A stretch of 64,000 bases of DNA from Marisa cornuarietis. Its lineage: Eukaryota > Mollusca > Gastropoda > Architaenioglossa > Ampullariidae. Position 1 is the first letter of the stretch, and the number at the start of each line of letters is the position of its first letter. The DNA lies in assembly GCA_004794655.1 (NCBI GenBank), contig SMMW01000009.1:394501-458500 (forward strand), in the 5' to 3' direction. Positions 1 through 11,666 of this stretch are shown in pieces. A model generated the notes under the pieces. The model was given only the letters and a program-made list of their open reading frames with translations, was not told where the DNA came from and did not search any database. The translations under genes and the position numbers were made by a program.

Positions 1-392
1 TTAAAATAAACTTGATTGAAGGACGGTTTTGTTTGGGGAGCTACTGCCAAGATTATCCGGCATTGCCCCCATAATAGTCTGTCTTTTGACAGGCTGTCAG
101 CGGTGACAGTGCTCGAAGACAGGATCAAAGTGCAGTCGACCATTTCTAATTCCGGGAGATAAGACCGCTGCTGGTTTCTTTCTTTCTCAAATTTGCATCT
201 GCATAGTAGATTTATTTTTAATTTTGAACCACTGTTAGCGTCTTATTATGAGTTAAATAAGCGTTAAAAAGGAAAATTGAAAATGCTCCGGTACCAAATA
301 CATCGGCACCGCATCTTCCCGGAGAGGAAAAAAATAAATCGGCAACTTTTAATCAGGATTGGACAAACGGTGTTGTGATGCATAACATATAA

Positions 393-436
393 TCACACAC
401 ACACACACACACACACTCACACACACACACACACAA
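393..436. repeat. (CA)n microsatellite
   Basis: An almost uninterrupted CA dinucleotide run with one CT interruption. It is followed by a short run of the related ACGC tetranucleotide. It has no coding meaning. Confidence 0.95.
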
Positions 437-1048
437 GCATGAACGCACGCACGCACACACCCCGACACTCTGTTTCATGTATTATTTTATTTGAAAGTTC
501 CAGTTTTGAAACACTATACACCATATGTAGCTCAAATACTGAAGCACTATATTTAGCTATGAAATCCACTAAGAGTGTAGTAAGGATATTTTAAGTATTA
601 CTTAAGATGGTCAGGCAATCGTTTCGGCGTTTCGAAAGCAGTTAACCGTCTTAACTTTAGGGATTACCAGTCCTCCTTCTTGTATCCTTACGATAGAAAA
701 CTGAGAGCAACACACGCTATCTTATAAACTTGGTTCATCTTAAGCTTTTATTCGATCAGCTTCAAGTTGAAATGACTTATTGTGTGTGATTCAGAATCGA
801 TATAACACGAGTAACATAATAATGTAATAATTATGTATGTACGATACAAAGAAAGTATGATGAATAGATGTTTGTGTATAGATACTCGCATTCTACTGAT
901 TTATAATTCATTTATAACGAAACGCCATCTACATCTTACATATAATAGACATAATGTATTCACACTGACTCGTACTAACCTGAGGACTCGTACTGAGGTG
1001 ACGCCTGAGGTGACCTAAGGTCACCAGTATATCTACTGTTGCTGGGAA

Positions 1049-1049
<1 letters not shown>

Positions 1050-1080
<31 letters not shown>

Positions 1081-1082
1081 AG
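1050..1082. repeat. (TG)n/(CGTG)n microsatellite
   Basis: A TG run grades into four CGTG units. The two overlapping plus-strand open frames that begin here (near 1050) are low-complexity artefacts of this repeat and of the ATGTATGTATTA repeats just downstream. Confidence 0.9.
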
Positions 1083-3499
1083 AGAAAAAAACCTATTTCA
1101 ACATGCATACATTATCTCTTTTTATACCATGTATATGTATGTATTATCTCCTTTTATATCATGTATATGTATGTATTATCTCTTTATACCATGTATGTAT
1201 TACTGCTAGTACGAGCACTATTTGGGAATTGCCCTTGTGGATAAATAAAGTGGTATTGTATTGTAACCGTACATATTGCACGCAAAACAATAAACTCTTT
1301 ATCCTTGTTCAGTCATGGGGGCTCAATAAAATCTGGCTGGCTGGCTGGCTGGCTATTGGTCAATCGATCTGCAGAACGTTGACTGGTACAATGTTCTGTT
1401 TTGTTTCATGCTTACTTTATGGGACATACTTTTCGTGTACTCACACACATCTAGTGTAATGCTGTCAGTGGTCCCGCGACAATCATTTACAATGGCGGAG
1501 CTTATGGTGAAGATTATGTTTGCGATGTTCAAATACTGAAACACTATACACCCATGACTACGCGGTCAGACGGTGTCAAAGGAATTGTCTTACTCGTTTC
1601 CTGTCCGTCTTCTTTCCCACGTAGAAGGAGAAATCTGAACGGCTGGGTAGGGAGGGATGGTGGGATATATCCTGTTTCGCTCGCGCTGCAAGTGGTCTCT
1701 GAGTGAGCAAAACATTCTGACACCCACTGGATTTGTAACAACTCTCACTCTCACACAAGGAGTAATAAGGGTGGATTGAGCACGGGTGGATTGTGTAAAC
1801 ACACGGGTAGTACATTTGTCTCTGTGTGATCGGTGTGAATTATTAGAACGTGCAAGTAGGTGTGTGTGTGTGTGTGTGCTCGCGCGCGGGCGAGAGAAAG
1901 AGCGTGCAAGCATATAAATTGGTCTGCCAGGTTTATGAATCCATGGTGTGTACTTTTTTTCTTGTTTTGTTTTCCTTTTCTGCCTTTTGTTTTCGCCTTT
2001 CTGTCAGTCTGTTTCTTTGATTTCCCTCTGTCCTTTGTTTTCCGAGCATATCATGATCTGAAAACACAGGACAATCGGACGCACAGATTCTTTAAAATGA
2101 ATTCTTAAAAAAATAATAAGTCGCGACAACAACAACGCAGGAGACACGAAGTTTTACGAAGGATGACATACAAGAGAATCGCTTGTTTACGGTGCTTCGA
2201 AACATAGCTGATCTGTGGGGCCCTGTATTGGGGGCCAAAAGAGAATTTTATAACAAAATTTTTTTAGAATAGCATTCTATTGCTATGCAAATTATTCTTT
2301 TATAATTATAGCTAGAGGTAAAATTAAAAAATCTTTTCTTGGGGCCCCATGCTGGTCTGCGCGCCCTGCGCTACAAAACACGGGATGTCGCGACAGGGTC
2401 AAGGTTGTTCTGGGGTTGGAAAGATTCCGACGGACAGAGCCGCTTGAAAACAAATCTTCTGTTTGCTTATCGTGCTGTTTCGCTGCAACACGTGGCCTGT
2501 AAGTACACAAACTACCTGCAGCCTGAATCGACAACTCCCTTTTCCCCCTCCTTACCTATTTTATTTACCCATCCTGTTTTCTGCCATCACATATTTCAGG
2601 GCCGCCAAGCTTCGCAACCAACCAAATCACGCCTTTCAGTCGCCCACGCAGTTCCTGTTCGTGAACGAACCAATCGGGTTGCCGGATAGAAAAGGCCATT
2701 GTGACCTAGACGACAAGAACAGGAGGTCGATGGTAAATAGTAGCTGACCGATTTTTTTTTCTCTCTCTCTCTCTCTGCTCTGCTGTTATTTTCGTTTCTT
2801 TAACTTGTCCTGAACGATCCGTTCGATGTCTGAATCAGTTTACACAGAGAGCTCGCAGGATGTGAGCACTAGCATTGTCATTGTTCCAGAGGCAAGTTTC
2901 CGGTGAAAACAAAGATTGAGAGCAAGACAACAGGCAGCACACACAGACACATGCTCGCTCGCAACAACAAAAGAAAAGAAGAGAGAATGAGAGGGACTAA
3001 GTGAATAAGAGAGAGGTGAGAGAGGAGAAAGAGATTAGAGACAATAGAGAAGTGGTAAAGGGCAAAATTCTTTACGATCACCTCCTTTTAATTTCACCTT
3101 TACCATAATAAACAAAAAATCAAATTTGAACAGAATACTTAAAATTTATCTTTGCTGTTTTTTATGATGTTATTATGACGTTATTTTATTGTAAATAATG
3201 TTTCTGGTAACATATAATCTTATTTAAAGGCTATGACCAAAATAATTTTCCTTGCAGCAGTGTTCTTTATTTTTATAGAAAGATTTATAACTGATACATA
3301 TATATAAGTTAGAATGAGCAAAGCAGCGCTGAATGAAGAGGTAATAAAAACTTATTTAAATTTAGTTAAAGATGCGGGTACAATTGGCATGATACACTAT
3401 AAATAAATTCGTGTCCTGACTCGCCTTGTGCAATACGTAAGTATTCAACTGTCGAGTGAAAAATTACTTTCCCCCTTCCCTCCCTTCCCCTGTCTGTAG

Positions 3500-3570
3500 C
3501 ATCTGTTTACAGGGTTGGCTGCATTGCCAAGATATAGCCTTAATTGCTGGCTCGGCGTAAAACAACAATT
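3500..3570 (+). mobile_element. SINE 3' fragment (family 1)
   Basis: This piece shares its body with copies at 55.1-55.2 kb and 63.7-63.9 kb. The shared order is a CATCTGTTTACAGGG core, then GGCTGC, GATATAGCC, and the terminal TTGCTGGCTCGGCGTAAAAC. Only the 3' body is present; the tRNA-related head is missing, so it is a 5'-truncated copy. Assignment to a SINE family rests on comparison with the longer copy at 63715-63893, which has box A-like and box B-like sequences. Confidence 0.65.
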
Positions 3571-4174
3571 CCCTCCCCCTCCTCCACTTCCCTTCCTCAC
3601 GGAATGTGGAGGGCATATACGAGTGACGTCCCTTCAGCGACCCTCGGATACCCTCGTTTAGCATGCCGCTAGCACAACGCACCTGGAGTATTTATTACGT
3701 AATGCTGTCTGACGTTGCATTAACGGGCAGTGACCAAAGATCACATCATAGTCGATAAATGAGGACAGAGTGTTCAACGACCAAATAGAAAGTGCGACAT
3801 CTTAAAATTTGGGAACAAACGGGACAATTCTTGCCGAACAAGGTTGCAGTGTCAAAAGGGTGAGAAACGAGAATATGTAGGCGAGTGGTTTGTTTACGTG
3901 CGGCTGACCCAGGAGGGGTCAATCGATGGGACGGTGCGTCACTCGACAGCTGACGGATCTTGGGGGCTACATGCTCCACATCTTGTCTGGACGAGTGGTG
4001 TGTGGGTGTAGGTAGCACGTGCATGGGCCCATGCGAACATGTGCTCTATTTATAGCAGCGCCTATGCAATAAGTGTGTGAATGTCTCCATGACTTTTGTT
4101 TGGTGTGAAGTTCAGTTTACAAACTTTAAAAAAGACATTTTCATCTTTGCGAAGAAAATATATGCACGCACGCG

Positions 4175-4177
<3 letters not shown>
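3571..4177. other. Non-coding stretch
   Basis: I see no recognisable gene, RNA or repeat, apart from pyrimidine-rich patches next to the SINE fragment. Confidence 0.55.

Positions 4178-4220
<43 letters not shown>
4178..4220. repeat. (CA)n microsatellite
   Basis: A pure CA run following a short ACGCGCGT stretch. The apparent His/Thr-rich open frames across it are repeat translations. Confidence 0.95.
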
Positions 4221-4224
<4 letters not shown>

Positions 4225-4483
4225 CATATATCACCACCAAACTCATCTCACTCTACGTCTTCAAAATCCACTTCAAGCATTTTTTAAACGACAAAATCAA
4301 CGGCTTCTCCGTTAAGCTTGGATTTCTTGATCTTTTTGAAATTAGTTTAAACGAGTGTGATATGGTTGGGCAAGAATAGATTCTTATACGAAAATCTGTG
4401 GTGTCTGGAAGAAAAGTCCACAGGATGCCCCGAATGCTTCTCCAGATACATGGTGGATCCCCTCCAGAGTCTCCAATCCAACT

Positions 4484-4725
4484 CCAGACAATGCAGACGC
4501 TTGTACAGTACAGCCCCAGACAATGGAATATTTTGTGCACAAGACAACTACAGACAATGCAGCATTTTATACACAGGACATTTCCAGACAATGAATATTT
4601 TGAACACAGGAGAGCTTCAAACAAAACATTATTTCGTACAAAGGACAGCCCCAAGCAATAAAGTATCTTGTACAAAGGACAGCCCCAGACATTGCAGTAT
4701 TTTGTACACAGAACAGCTCTCCCTA
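4484..4725. repeat. Degenerate minisatellite, about 34-bp period
   Basis: A motif CAGACAATGCAGTATTTTGT, with variants, recurs at about 4485, 4517, 4551, 4585, 4619, 4652 and 4686. The spacings are 32 to 34 bases. Between copies are ACACAGGACA / ACAAAGGACAGCCCC segments. Long open frames on both strands across it (4357-4986 plus, 4253-4756 minus) are explained by the low-stop repeat unit, and neither resembles a known protein. Confidence 0.8.
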
Positions 4726-6144
4726 ACCGCACGCAACTGTAAAGAGAAAATGTCAAATACTCGACAGATTGTCGTCTGCCATGAATCGGGCAACACCCTA
4801 CTCTACATGGGTTGTAATGTAATTGCGTTCACCATAAACTACTTTTTCTTTATTTTCTTCCTATCTTTTTCCCTCCCTCTTTCTCTTTTCACCTCCGCAA
4901 TGGCTCTTGACCATCCAAAATGGTTCTTGACCGTCCACAATCGCCTCCTGATCGTGCCCTCTACATTTCTTTTTCTCGGCCGCTAGCGATGTTCTTATGA
5001 CACGCAGCTCTCCAACCCCTCCATGCGACATTTTATTGCATGTTTCATATCTTGATCATATCTTTGTCAGGAATTAAAGGCATGCGCAGACGTAATAACC
5101 AACCAAATCCCACACACAGACTGTAAACACAGAATAACCGACCAAAACCCACACATATTCATTGCTCATGATTAACGTACGATGACCAGGTTTCTATTTT
5201 TGTAAAGGTTAGGGTATGATAACGCAGAAAACGCATAGCCGTGCAAACTAGCAAATGTCCTTGATCTTCCAGGTCTCACGTTCATTGGTGTAGTCGAGAT
5301 CAAGGACAAGGTTGGGAAATTTGTCTTCCCGACAATCGTTATATTTTTACACCGCGTCAGCATACATTTCCGCACATTGCAATAATATTTCATACGACAG
5401 CAGTCTTCTGTATTTGTAAATCTAGCTCTGCGTGGAGACAGGTTTGCAGGTGTTCATTTATCACGGGGATGCCCTCCACCGGTAAGTAATATTTGTTCGT
5501 TGTCCAGATTCGAGGGTGTCGCGGTTTGTAACTCTTGCAATCTAGGCTTGTTCGGCTTGCTTTCATTTGCATTTTGTCGTTCAGGGGCAGCTTTCTCAAG
5601 AGTAAAGATTTGGCTCTCTTATTATTCGGCGCGGTGATGGTTTTCTTTATAGACCATAACAATTTATTTGCACATTTCATTTTCTTGTCCGAGTTTTTAA
5701 GAACTCTTTTTATTGTTTATGCGCCTTGTGCCACGAGCACAAAGCACGACTGACGTCACTGAATAAGGTCAAGTCGAAGTTTGATGTGTTACCACTTAAA
5801 AAAAAATAAAAGGTCGGGTATTGGTCGGACTAAAAGCACTGACGTGAATATCTGTAATCCATCCGACAGTGTGATTGACGGAAGAAGTTTACGCGCTGCT
5901 GTTCAGGCATCATCGGAAACAGAAATGACAGAGAGACAGAGAAAGGCTGAGAGACACAAATGGACACACACACACACGAGAAAGAGAGAGAGAAGAGGTT
6001 AGGTTGAGGATGACTGCGCAGTGCGTTGACTTTACCAGTAACCCAACACCATAGTGTCAAATCTTTGTCTTTCTCCGACCTTTCATTCACCCAGCATTAT
6101 TAAACACACTGACAAGTTCTCTTTCTGTCATGAATAATAGATAG
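4726..6144. other. Non-coding stretch
   Basis: No gene recognised. It holds a 12-bp-arm inverted repeat (5256-5267 with 5297-5308) and an isolated palindromic CRE-type TGACGTCA at 5751-5758. It also holds a mixed CA/GA simple repeat near 5960-5995. The longest frame, 96 codons on the minus strand from about 5680, shows no domain. Confidence 0.5.
5256..5308. repeat. Short inverted repeat, 12-bp arms
   Basis: TGTCCTTGATCT at 5256-5267 is the exact reverse complement of AGATCAAGGACA at 5297-5308, with a 29-base spacer. No mobile-element boundary or gene context is evident. It could be a chance hairpin. Confidence 0.6.
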
Positions 6145-6208
6145 ATCATCATTATCATCATTTCTATAGCACATCTCCCCACTTTGCAGGAGGCTCAGTG
6201 TACTGTAC
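6145..6208 (+). repeat. TTTATATAGCGC-type hairpin module, degenerate
   Basis: An ATC-rich trinucleotide stretch leads into TTTCTATAGCACATC and then a short segment ending in a sequence related to AGCGCTTTACA. This matches the layout of modules at 18366-18440 and 30396-30465. It is interpreted as a copy of a dispersed short repeat rather than a gene. Confidence 0.45.
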
Positions 6209-7366
6209 AAAAACAAACCTGCACGCATATACAAATATAGAATCAAAACATAGGACACACACATATACCGAAGCAGAAATAAATATACAGAGAAACAACA
6301 AGGCAACAGTATGTGTGTGTGTGCGTCCATGTGAAATGTGTGTGTAGATATTTATTATGTTTAAAACGCAAGAAAAGGAAAGTAGAAGACAACTTTAGCT
6401 GTGGATAGGATTGTGCAATAAAACTGTTTTTACACTATTTATGCTTGATTATTTATGACTCGGGAGGGCATGGGGTTCACAAGAGGAAAGACAATAAAAC
6501 TAAGAATAGTAGAAAATACGACTCTTCAGCTAGACTTACACACCTAATGCATTCTAATCTAGTCTAAAATACATTCCATGTTCTCCCCTCGCCTAAAATA
6601 CATCTCATGCAGCTTAACACAACACGAATTCCCTGACTAGACCAACATCTTACACCATTATCTACCTACGAATTGACTCGAAACGATTTGCAGAATGTCA
6701 AGCACCACGATCCTGATAGATAATAAAAAAGTGTTATTATTGTCGCTGTTATAATGATTTGAAAATACAGATCTTCAAACCCTTTTTTGGTGGGGGTGGG
6801 GGTAAATGTGGGGTCTGCAGATTCAAAATATCAGACAAAGAAAGAAGGTTGCTCCAGACTCCAGGACCAAGATGAGAGAAGGGTCTGTGAGTGCTGGGGC
6901 GAATCACAACAGCTGGAGATGGAGAGTGCCGAGACCTTACAAGTCCCTGACTATTCTCTGCTTCCTCCCTACCCCACAAAAGACACACCTACACACACAC
7001 ATGACATACACACGACCATAAGACCACCCGTTTGCTCGGCAATGTCAGGACCTAGTACCTTCACCGATTTCTGTGCAGTGGGGGGTGGGGGGAGTGGGGT
7101 ACAATTGCGCCATGTTATCCAGCAAGTCTCTCTAGCGCTGGTTGCATACCCCGTACTGAATGTCACTGAGGGTATGGGTGCAGTATACACACTGCGGCCA
7201 TAGATCTTTGCTGTCGGGCTAATGGCTTTATCGTGTTTCATAACAGCAGTGTTCAGAGCTCAATGTCCGCATTATAATCACCTTGTCTTTTAAACAGTTG
7301 TGTCACCCGCCAGTCACGTTCACATGAAACACAGCGGACATCAAGTACGGCATTCATATACACACC
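6209..7366. other. Non-coding stretch
   Basis: No gene recognised. There are short G-rich tracts near 6787-6812 and 7080-7100. The 138-codon plus-strand frame at 6787-7203 has low complexity at its ends and no recognisable domain. Confidence 0.5.
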
Positions 7367-7439
<73 letters not shown>

Positions 7440-7506
7440 GTCGTCGTCGTCGTCGTCATCATCATCATCATCATCGTCGTCGTCATCATCCTCATCATCG
7501 TCGTCG
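7367..7506. repeat. (TCA)n/(TCG)n compound microsatellite
   Basis: About 140 bases of TCA triplets, with two internal switches to TCG and a short TCC interruption. It translates as poly-Ser on plus and poly-Met or poly-Thr on minus, so frames across it are artefacts. The TCA-to-TCG switches look like a spread substitution within the array. Confidence 0.95.
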
Positions 7507-9158
7507 AACAAACAAAGAATGTCATGTCAGTATTTTAAGATAACTTGCAATAACTTGCATTTCTTGGGTTTTGTCAGTTTACGATAAAACCACTAAATAT
7601 TATCATATTTCTTCAAAATATTTGACTGTAGAATCACGGGCCATACCTCTTTATCGAAATTTAAATTAAATGACTGCAGAACAGTCCTTTTCTTTATGTA
7701 ATTTATATTTTATTAAAGTGGGATATATTTTGTTCACGTCACTGTTGTCAAAATATTTAATCTGATTTTTAGAAAATGTTGTAGATGTGGGGTTTACATT
7801 GTGTTTACCTCTATCTCGGTCAGACCTGTAGGTGCAGAGGAAACTGGTTTTTCACAGCGAAGAAATTTGGTGGTTCATTATGTACTTAAAATTGTTTTTT
7901 TCATGTATCAGTCAGTTTGAGAATAGCTCATTTGATTACAGAACGTGTGTGCAACATATCTGCAAAATATTGTAGGGATATTTGTTATTAATGTGCAGAC
8001 GCGTTGAGAACTATTACGGGGTGTAATTCATGTCGTGTTATACCACACCTCACTAAAATATCATCTACATCAAAAATAAAACTGTTCTGTAGCTACCCAG
8101 TTTAAATTTCTATAGAGAAAGGATGGTTCGTCCTTTTTTAGTCAACATTTTTGAAGGAATATGATAAAATTTAGTGGTTTTATTGTAAATTTAAAACCAT
8201 CGCAAAATACCGACTCGCAGTTTATGCGCTCACCTTAAACATAAAGCAACCCAAATACCTTCGGCGATAAGAAATGTTTATAAAGAAAACGAGAATGATT
8301 CAGCCCAATGGGTAGTCGTAGCATTTTTTTTTTTTTTTACGACGGACGGACGTATGAAAACAGTTTGCCAAACATTGTCGCATATTCCACATATATGTTT
8401 GGTGATTTTTAAATACATTAAGGAATGATAACGGTGGCAAGATTTTACAAAAGGTTTCTTTCAGGCCTTTTGACTTTGGCTGATTTGTTGATTTTGTGTG
8501 TGTGGCAGGGAGGGTTAGTCCTTCTTCAGTTTGGAGTACGAGGTCCCATGCATGCCTCCCTACATTTTTAAATTTGTCATCTGAAGACACCATTGCTTTC
8601 ATTTTGAAATCTTGGACTGTGGAACAGCAGCTCAACAGTGAATAGACAAGTCTGAGCATCCATTGCCACATGACAATCTCATCCTCACTCTTCCATTTTA
8701 TATCTCTGTATTGCACTTTTTCGTAAAACGCATTGAACTCGCTGTCAAGTGAAGAAATGTTAGTGAAAAGAAGGACAACTTGCTAACAGTCCAGATACAT
8801 GCACAAATATGTATATTTGCACAGGGGACATACTCGCACACACGTATACAAGCACACAGGATATGCATGGATATACCTGCTGTGCTCGACTGAGCGTACA
8901 GCCACAGTTTCAATCGTAGGGTTGATATACATAAGTATGCGACAACATCAGGTACCAGTCGTAAAGTATTTATTTTCCGTGTACGAGAGAGAGAAGAGGC
9001 AGTAGGTGAACGAAATAAAGTCTTAACTACATTTGCATCTTATCAGTGGTAACCGTCATAGATGTCTGAACGGTATATCACATCAACAAGTTGTTTTTTA
9101 GGGTTTTGCGCACTGTGCTGAAGTGCACGTGTAGAGAGAAAAGAGAGAGAGATTGTGT
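7507..9158. other. Non-coding AT-rich stretch
   Basis: No gene recognised. The longest frame, 138 codons on minus at 8300-8716, begins at a poly-T run and has no recognisable domain. I see no splice-bounded conserved exon. Confidence 0.5.
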
Positions 9159-9307
9159 ATGTGTGTGAATATGGGTATATGAATATATGTGTGTCTCTCT
9201 CCCTCTTAGTGTGTGTGTGTGTGTGTGAATATGGGTATATGAATATGTGTGTCTCCCTCTTTGTGTGTGTGTATGAATATGGGTATATGAATATGTGTGT
9301 CTCTCTC

Positions 9308-9360
<53 letters not shown>
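9159..9360. repeat. Minisatellite of ~50-bp units ending in (GT)n
   Basis: A unit GAATATGGGTATATGAATAT, followed by a GTGTGTCTC/CTCTTT segment and a variable GT run, occurs three times (about 9167, 9227 and 9274). The block ends in a longer pure GT run to 9358. The intervals differ mainly in GT-run length. This looks like a microsatellite that expanded into a compound minisatellite. Confidence 0.85.
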
Positions 9361-9402
9361 ACAAGGCTGTTTTACCGGTCTATAGCCTTATTACTGGCTT
9401 AC
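9361..9402 (+). mobile_element. Possible SINE 3' end fragment (family 1)
   Basis: ACAAGGCTGTTTTACCGGTC, then TATAGCCTTATTACTGGCTT, resembles the 3' body of the SINE seen complete at 63.7-63.9 kb, but it is diverged and short. The resemblance could be coincidental. Confidence 0.35.
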
Positions 9403-11629
9403 CTGAAATAGTTACAAAACTGTGTGTGCGCGCGCGCACGCTCACGTATACAGTGTGCTCGGCCGAGTCCTCCACACAGCGAGACCTGCAAAAAACAATA
9501 TCAATATCATGGAGGTACCTCATGAAAATAAATCTGTACAGGAGTTCTAAAAATCGTTTTCACTCACTGTATAGTTTAAATATTATACTCTGCGGCGAAC
9601 GCCCCAAATACTTTCAATAAAACAATAATCAGGGTTTCCGAACAACAAGTCTCAAGAGACGTTTTCGGTTTCATCAAATCTCTACACTGGGACGAAGCTA
9701 CTACTTGCAAATGCTTTGTAGAGCCACTAATGTGTAACATGTCATATTTTTTTCTCCATGTTACGGAGCAGAGACGTTTTAGAAGGATTTTTTTTTCTAG
9801 CCAGCCAGTTTATCAGCTGTTGTTTACTAGCTAAAAGGCTTTGACAAATCACAGGGGTCGGCAAGCACTGTCCTCGGAAAACACCCGGATTCACACAGCG
9901 AGAAGGACGAAAACAAAAAACCAAGTCACTATCATATTTAGACTGGAAAAAAAAGTTATTTCACAAATGGTTTGAAGGTTAATGACGAATGAATCTTTAT
10001 TCTCTCTAAATAACTTTGTTTAATTTTAAAGTTTTCGTTTACTGATATTCTTTTAATTTAATTGAGATTCTCTAGCATAGATACTTTTGGTATATATTTT
10101 TTTTGAAACATAGGTATGAAGACATTTTAATGTTAGTAATACGTTTGGGTTAATTTTGAAATAACGGTATTAAAACTTTTCCTCCTTCTCTTTGTCTTAC
10201 TTAGAACTGGGCCAGTGAGGAAAACTGGTTATCACATTCTTTGCACATATCATATTTCTTTAAATGCTCATACTCTGTGGGCAAGATAGATTTATGTTTG
10301 TTTGCATCAATTATCGTCTCGCTACAACGTATAACGGCTGTGTGTTTATTGGCAGAACCAGGTCTGAATTTTGTTTTCTCGGAGTTTCATTGGAAAACAG
10401 GAGGAAAATCTCGCCAGGACTGAAATGGGTGGGAGAGGGCAATAACTCAGATTTCTTTCTCCTACCGGTCTTCACTGGAACTCCCAAACCTACGGGTAGA
10501 TTCAGTAACAACAGAAATATCAACAGTAACAGAGAAAGAAGTGGTAGGTTATTGGATGTTTGAGTTTTAGGCTAAGGGAATGTGAAACCGATCTAGTACA
10601 ACCCTTTAAACGAGGGCCTCATCAAATTTAAAAAAAGAAAAAAATGCTGATCGCTCAGCTTTGTTATAATGCAGTAATTGTCAAAAGGTATCACCCAATC
10701 TACTCCTTTGTTCACCGAGTGTGAGAGAGCGACTTTCAATTAACAATATTTTTTCGGCTATGGCATGCAGTGTAGTCGGATACAAGGGATGATCAGCGTG
10801 CTATGTAAAATCCGAATCCTTTCGCAGATGTTGTAATTGTCATTCTAAAGAACTGCATCTCGACACTGCATCATCAGAAACTGCTGATTTTTTTAATTAT
10901 TGTTTGCTACTCTCACAATCGGAAAAATCTATTAGTTTCCAGAACAGCTCTTTGGTAGATGCTGGTGTTTTTTGTTTTTTTGTTTTTTTTTTAGCTTGCT
11001 TTTTAAAGGTCTAGTGAGGTGTATTTTTTCTTTATGATTGGGTTAAAGCACAAAACATAATACTATTTCACAAAATATGACTGAACGCCCCTTTTTTATT
11101 CTTCAGATACATGACTACAGACATTGGATGGAGAGCGGAGGTTCTTCTCACAGGTTTTAGAAATATAGCATCTTGCACTGAGCTATACCAAATCATTAAA
11201 ACAAATCGCAGCCTACCAAGCCTTTAAGCCTACTTCTTTTACACTGATTTTAAGACAAAAGTGAAACAGTCTGACCCGAAGAAAGTTCGAAAACATCGCC
11301 ATTAACACCCTTAATCTTCCGCTCCCACACGCAGGCTTCTCACTGCGGAGGTAGGCGAGGAGTGGACAAACAAGAGATCATCTGACAACAGTTTCAAAAC
11401 GGTTTGACTTCATCCATACCACCACTGCGTGATCCATTTCTCTACCACTCCCGTAACAGGACAGCGGGTCTCGGAAAAGGCTGGGTTCAATTTCCGCAAG
11501 ACATCGGTCTTGGTCAATGGCAGTCAGTCTGGCTTCCTCTGGCACCACAGACTGATCTCATGAATGTTAATAGCGCGCTCGCCGACCACTATCCTGCGCA
11601 CATCCGTTGGGACTTACGCACGCCCATCT

Positions 11630-11666
<37 letters not shown>

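Larger units (their letters stand above)
1..3499. other. Non-coding stretch, no gene recognised
   Basis: No open frame here resembles a known protein. The longest ones follow CA/TG, CT and T-rich runs. Simple repeats include a CA tract at 393-436, a TG/CGTG tract at 1050-1082, a TGGC run near 1333-1353, a GT run at 1860-1880 and a CT run near 2760-2776. I see no splice-bounded exon or RNA gene. It could be intergenic DNA or a long intron of a gene outside the window. Confidence 0.6.

Noticed and set aside
4253..4986. 209-codon plus and 167-codon minus overlapping frames
   Set aside because: Both are largely translations of the 34-bp minisatellite and show its periodicity rather than protein-like sequence.
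7253..7587. Poly-Ser and poly-Met frames
   Set aside because: Direct translations of the TCA/TCG microsatellite.
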